A stretch of 64,000 nt of DNA, taken from a virus. The translations under genes were made by a program, and so were the position numbers. Numbering within the stretch: the first letter of the stretch is position 1; every line of letters starts with the position of its first letter. The notes below the pieces were generated by a model. It searched no databases and was not told where the DNA came from. It was given only the letters and a program-made list of their open reading frames with translations. Shown here one piece after another: positions 62,213-64,000 of the stretch. Location: IMG/VR virus record IMGVR_UViG_3300037493_001906, positions 1 through 64,000 of that record; one strand, written 5' to 3'.

Positions 62213-63247
62213 ATTTATTGAACAACTTTTATTTTGACATCCACAGGCATTATCTCCACATGTAGAGCATGATCCTGCAGTTTCACAACACTCAATATAG
62301 GTATTTTTTATGTTAGTTAAATCAACTAATTCTTTCTTAATATCCCATTTTTGAGAGTCTTCATCACAACAAGTTTCAAGACCATATCTTTTACTTATCA
62401 TTTGAGCATATACAGCATCTCCATATCTACAGTTTACATTTTCTGTATATAAAGTATCACAATCTCCACAATCTCTTGACTTACATTGAATACAATTAGA
62501 TACTGTGGACAGTGTATCAATAGTTATTTCAATATCATAATAAAGAGCACCTTCTGAGTAGGTTGTTTCTACTAACTTTAAACATCCTTTAGCTACTTCA
62601 AATCCTGCATTATTATAAGCATTAGTAATTACTATTGATTGTAACCAATCAATTCCACCATTTGCAGTGACTGTGGTAGAAAGAGCACCATCATAAACAA
62701 GTTGTAACACATTGCCTACAGAATTAATGTATTCTTTTCCAGAAGCACAATCTACTAGTACATAGAATTTATGAAAACAATCTGATGCACAATCTGAACA
62801 ACTTGAATATTGATTTAGTGGAGTTATTGTTTCTTGTGATGTTAATGGAGCTTCAGTTGGATTTAGTCTATAACAAGTAGATTCATATGGTCCTGTTGCT
62901 ACACATACAAAAGCTACATCATTTAAAAGTGTTCCACTAAAATTACCAAATGGTATAACAAAGGTATTTGAAGTATTGGAGCATTCTGTAACAATTAAGT
63001 TATTAGTTGTAATACCACAATTAATAATACAATCTTCACAGTTATTATAAATACCATCAACTGAATAATTAACTATACTAGTTATAGGATCTTCTGTAAA
63101 TGTTACTGTATAACAATTAGATCTAGTTAATTCACTATAAATACATATTATTTGTCCTAGTTCTATTTGAACTGATAACTGACTTTGATCAATTACTATT
63201 ATTGGTTGGTCAATATCACAAGGAGTAAGTAAATAATTTAAAGCCAT
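62210..63247 (-). CDS. 345-residue Cys-rich tail repeat protein
   Basis: Repeating beta units of about 65-75 residues are visible, each with a first C (VTECSNTSN; LVDCASGK), a middle C next to Y or W (STCYRLNP), and a closing CxxC or CxDC (SSCSDCASDC; SNCIQCKSRDC). The C-terminus carries KKELVDLTNIKNTYIECCET and many Cys (CSTCGDNACGCQNKSC). It is related to its right-hand neighbour. Such virion proteins probably form a disulphide-stapled stalk or fibre on the tail. The start is 3 bases after the previous stop. Confidence 0.65.
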   Translation of the reverse strand: MALNYLLTPCDIDQPIIVIDQSQLSVQIELGQIICIYSELTRSNCYTVTFTEDPITSIVNYSVDGIYNNCEDCIINCGITTNNLIVTECSNTSNTFVIPFGNFSGTLLNDVAFVCVATGPYESTCYRLNPTEAPLTSQETITPLNQYSSCSDCASDCFHKFYVLVDCASGKEYINSVGNVLQLVYDGALSTTVTANGGIDWLQSIVITNAYNNAGFEVAKGCLKLVETTYSEGALYYDIEITIDTLSTVSNCIQCKSRDCGDCDTLYTENVNCRYGDAVYAQMISKRYGLETCCDEDSQKWDIKKELVDLTNIKNTYIECCETAGSCSTCGDNACGCQNKSCSIN

Positions 63248-63250
63248 TTC

Positions 63251-64000
63251 TTAACAGTTATTACAAGAATTACAATCTGAACAACCTGACTCACAATTAT
63301 TAGGACAAACAGGTTTAATATAACCAGGTCTTACTGGTCTTTCATTAGTTAACTTTGGTGGTTTAGGTGTAGGAATACATTGCTCACATCCTGTTTGCGT
63401 TGAAGTATCTGTAAAAGATACAGCTACATCAAGTGTTGCAGGTTCACCCTCACAAAATGGATCATATAATACCTTATAGCATTTAGTACCAAATTTTAAT
63501 ATTACTGTAGTATTAGCATATTGAGTTAAATTTGGATCTATTACATAGTCAAAGTCTGTTGCATCTTCACAATTAACTAATAGAAAACATCCTCTACATT
63601 TACTACAATCACTTAAAGTGTTTACTACAATAACATTTGTTTTTGTACCAGTACAAGTTTCAGGAATAGATACTCTCCAACATACTGTACTTCCTTGTAT
63701 TGTTATAACCTTATTTATATAAGTAGATAAATTAACAAGTGTTAATAATGTATTTGAAGAATTTGAACAATCAGTTAGTTTATATGCACCAGTACATTCA
63801 CAGCATTCAACATATGATCTAAGTACTGCTACTTCTGTTGTTAATCCTGTACATGATTCTGCAAGTTGAACATGCCAACAATTAGGTGTATCTGGAGGAA
63901 AAAGAGGACCTACTATAACTATTACTTCATTTAAGTAAAGTGATAAATCAGTAATAACATCAAGAGTATACATTGGAAATTGACAATTTACTAATGTATA
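63251..64000 (-). CDS. Cys-rich tail repeat protein, 5' end outside window
   Basis: The reading frame stays open past the ATG at 63971-63973 to the window edge, with YTLVNCQFP before it, so the gene is longer than 240 residues and its start is outside. Three tandem units of about 65-70 residues are seen, each Y/FxLxxC ... CWxV or CYKV ... CTG/CEG ... CxxC. A Pro/Lys/Arg linker (TPKPPKLTNERPVRPGYIKP) and a Cys-rich end (CPNNCESGCSDCNSCNNC) follow. It is probably a fibre or stalk of the tail. More repeats likely lie to the right. Confidence 0.7.
   Translation of the reverse strand, partial: YTLVNCQFPMYTLDVITDLSLYLNEVIVIVGPLFPPDTPNCWHVQLAESCTGLTTEVAVLRSYVECCECTGAYKLTDCSNSSNTLLTLVNLSTYINKVITIQGSTVCWRVSIPETCTGTKTNVIVVNTLSDCSKCRGCFLLVNCEDATDFDYVIDPNLTQYANTTVILKFGTKCYKVLYDPFCEGEPATLDVAVSFTDTSTQTGCEQCIPTPKPPKLTNERPVRPGYIKPVCPNNCESGCSDCNSCNNC
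63390..64000 (-). repeat. three tandem Cys-rich units in the partial tail protein
   Basis: Unit 1 spans roughly 63788-64000, unit 2 63596-63787 and unit 3 63390-63595. Fixed points are the opening LxxC, the CW/CY pair in the middle, CTG or CEG and the closing CxxC. The first unit is cut by the window edge. Confidence 0.75.

Noticed and set aside
14171-64000. Plus-strand frames inside the minus-strand giant genes (for example 22685-22900, 29721-30008, 33914-34240)
   Set aside because: They are antisense shadows, rich in Ser, Phe and Leu as expected from the reverse of Glu/Lys/Asn-rich genes, with no motif.
1-64000. Recoded stop codons (TAG as Gln or TGA as Trp), known in some crAss-like phages
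   Set aside because: Long genes have no in-frame TAG or TGA, and TAG and TGA end several genes at tight junctions.

Overview
The window looks like about two thirds of a crAss-like phage (order Crassvirales) infecting a Bacteroidota host. The evidence is an AT-rich, gene-dense genome with two long opposed gene blocks. One block carries small genes plus a family B DNA polymerase. The other carries a run of giant virion genes, including a 3947-residue protein with the DxDxD metal-binding motif of crAss-like virion RNA polymerases. Both window edges cut genes (1 and 64000). No capsid, portal or terminase gene is present, so they presumably lie beyond the right edge. The standard genetic code fits: TAA, TGA and TAG all close genes and no long gene needs stop recoding. 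I see no tRNA, CRISPR array or integrase.

Left block, plus strand, 1-14117. It opens with small overlapping genes (1-1900): two paralogues of one family, Cys-rich and membrane mini-proteins, and a GIY-YIG-like protein. Next is a cluster built round a VWA/metallopeptidase protein (3012-4220) and a MoxR-type AAA+ ATPase (4241-6753). It is flanked by four proteins that share a helical domain of about 125 residues. The ATPase gene is split exactly inside its Walker A loop by a 1106-nt group I intron (4378-5483) carrying a GIY-YIG homing endonuclease. Replication and nucleotide genes follow: a PD-(D/E)XK nuclease, DNA polymerase B, a DUF932-like protein, a zinc ribbon and a DUF1599-like protein. 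The block ends in an intrinsic terminator at 14137-14171, where the two blocks converge.

Right block, minus strand, 64000 down to 14171. In order of transcription it holds four Cys-rich or Ig/FN3-type tail appendage proteins and a 21-codon mini-ORF followed by an intrinsic terminator. Then come a conserved 195-residue protein, two tail ring/adaptor candidates and a free-standing HNH endonuclease. The HNH gene has displaced the original 3' end of the adaptor gene, and a diverged copy of that end survives downstream. A 1816-residue muzzle or tail-stabilisation candidate follows. After it come seven large cargo-type proteins (1466, 887, 1050, 988, 1604, 574 and 1934 residues) and the giant RNA polymerase. 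Three of them share a recurring GG...LPKAQ motif. Three proteins carry HExxH zincin motifs.

How it fits together: the minus block would build the tail and load the capsid with the RNA polymerase and accessory proteins, which are thought to enter the cell with the DNA and start early transcription. The plus block would supply replication, recombination and a MoxR/VWA remodelling machine. Most functions are read from motifs and gene order alone and should be taken as homology-level inference.
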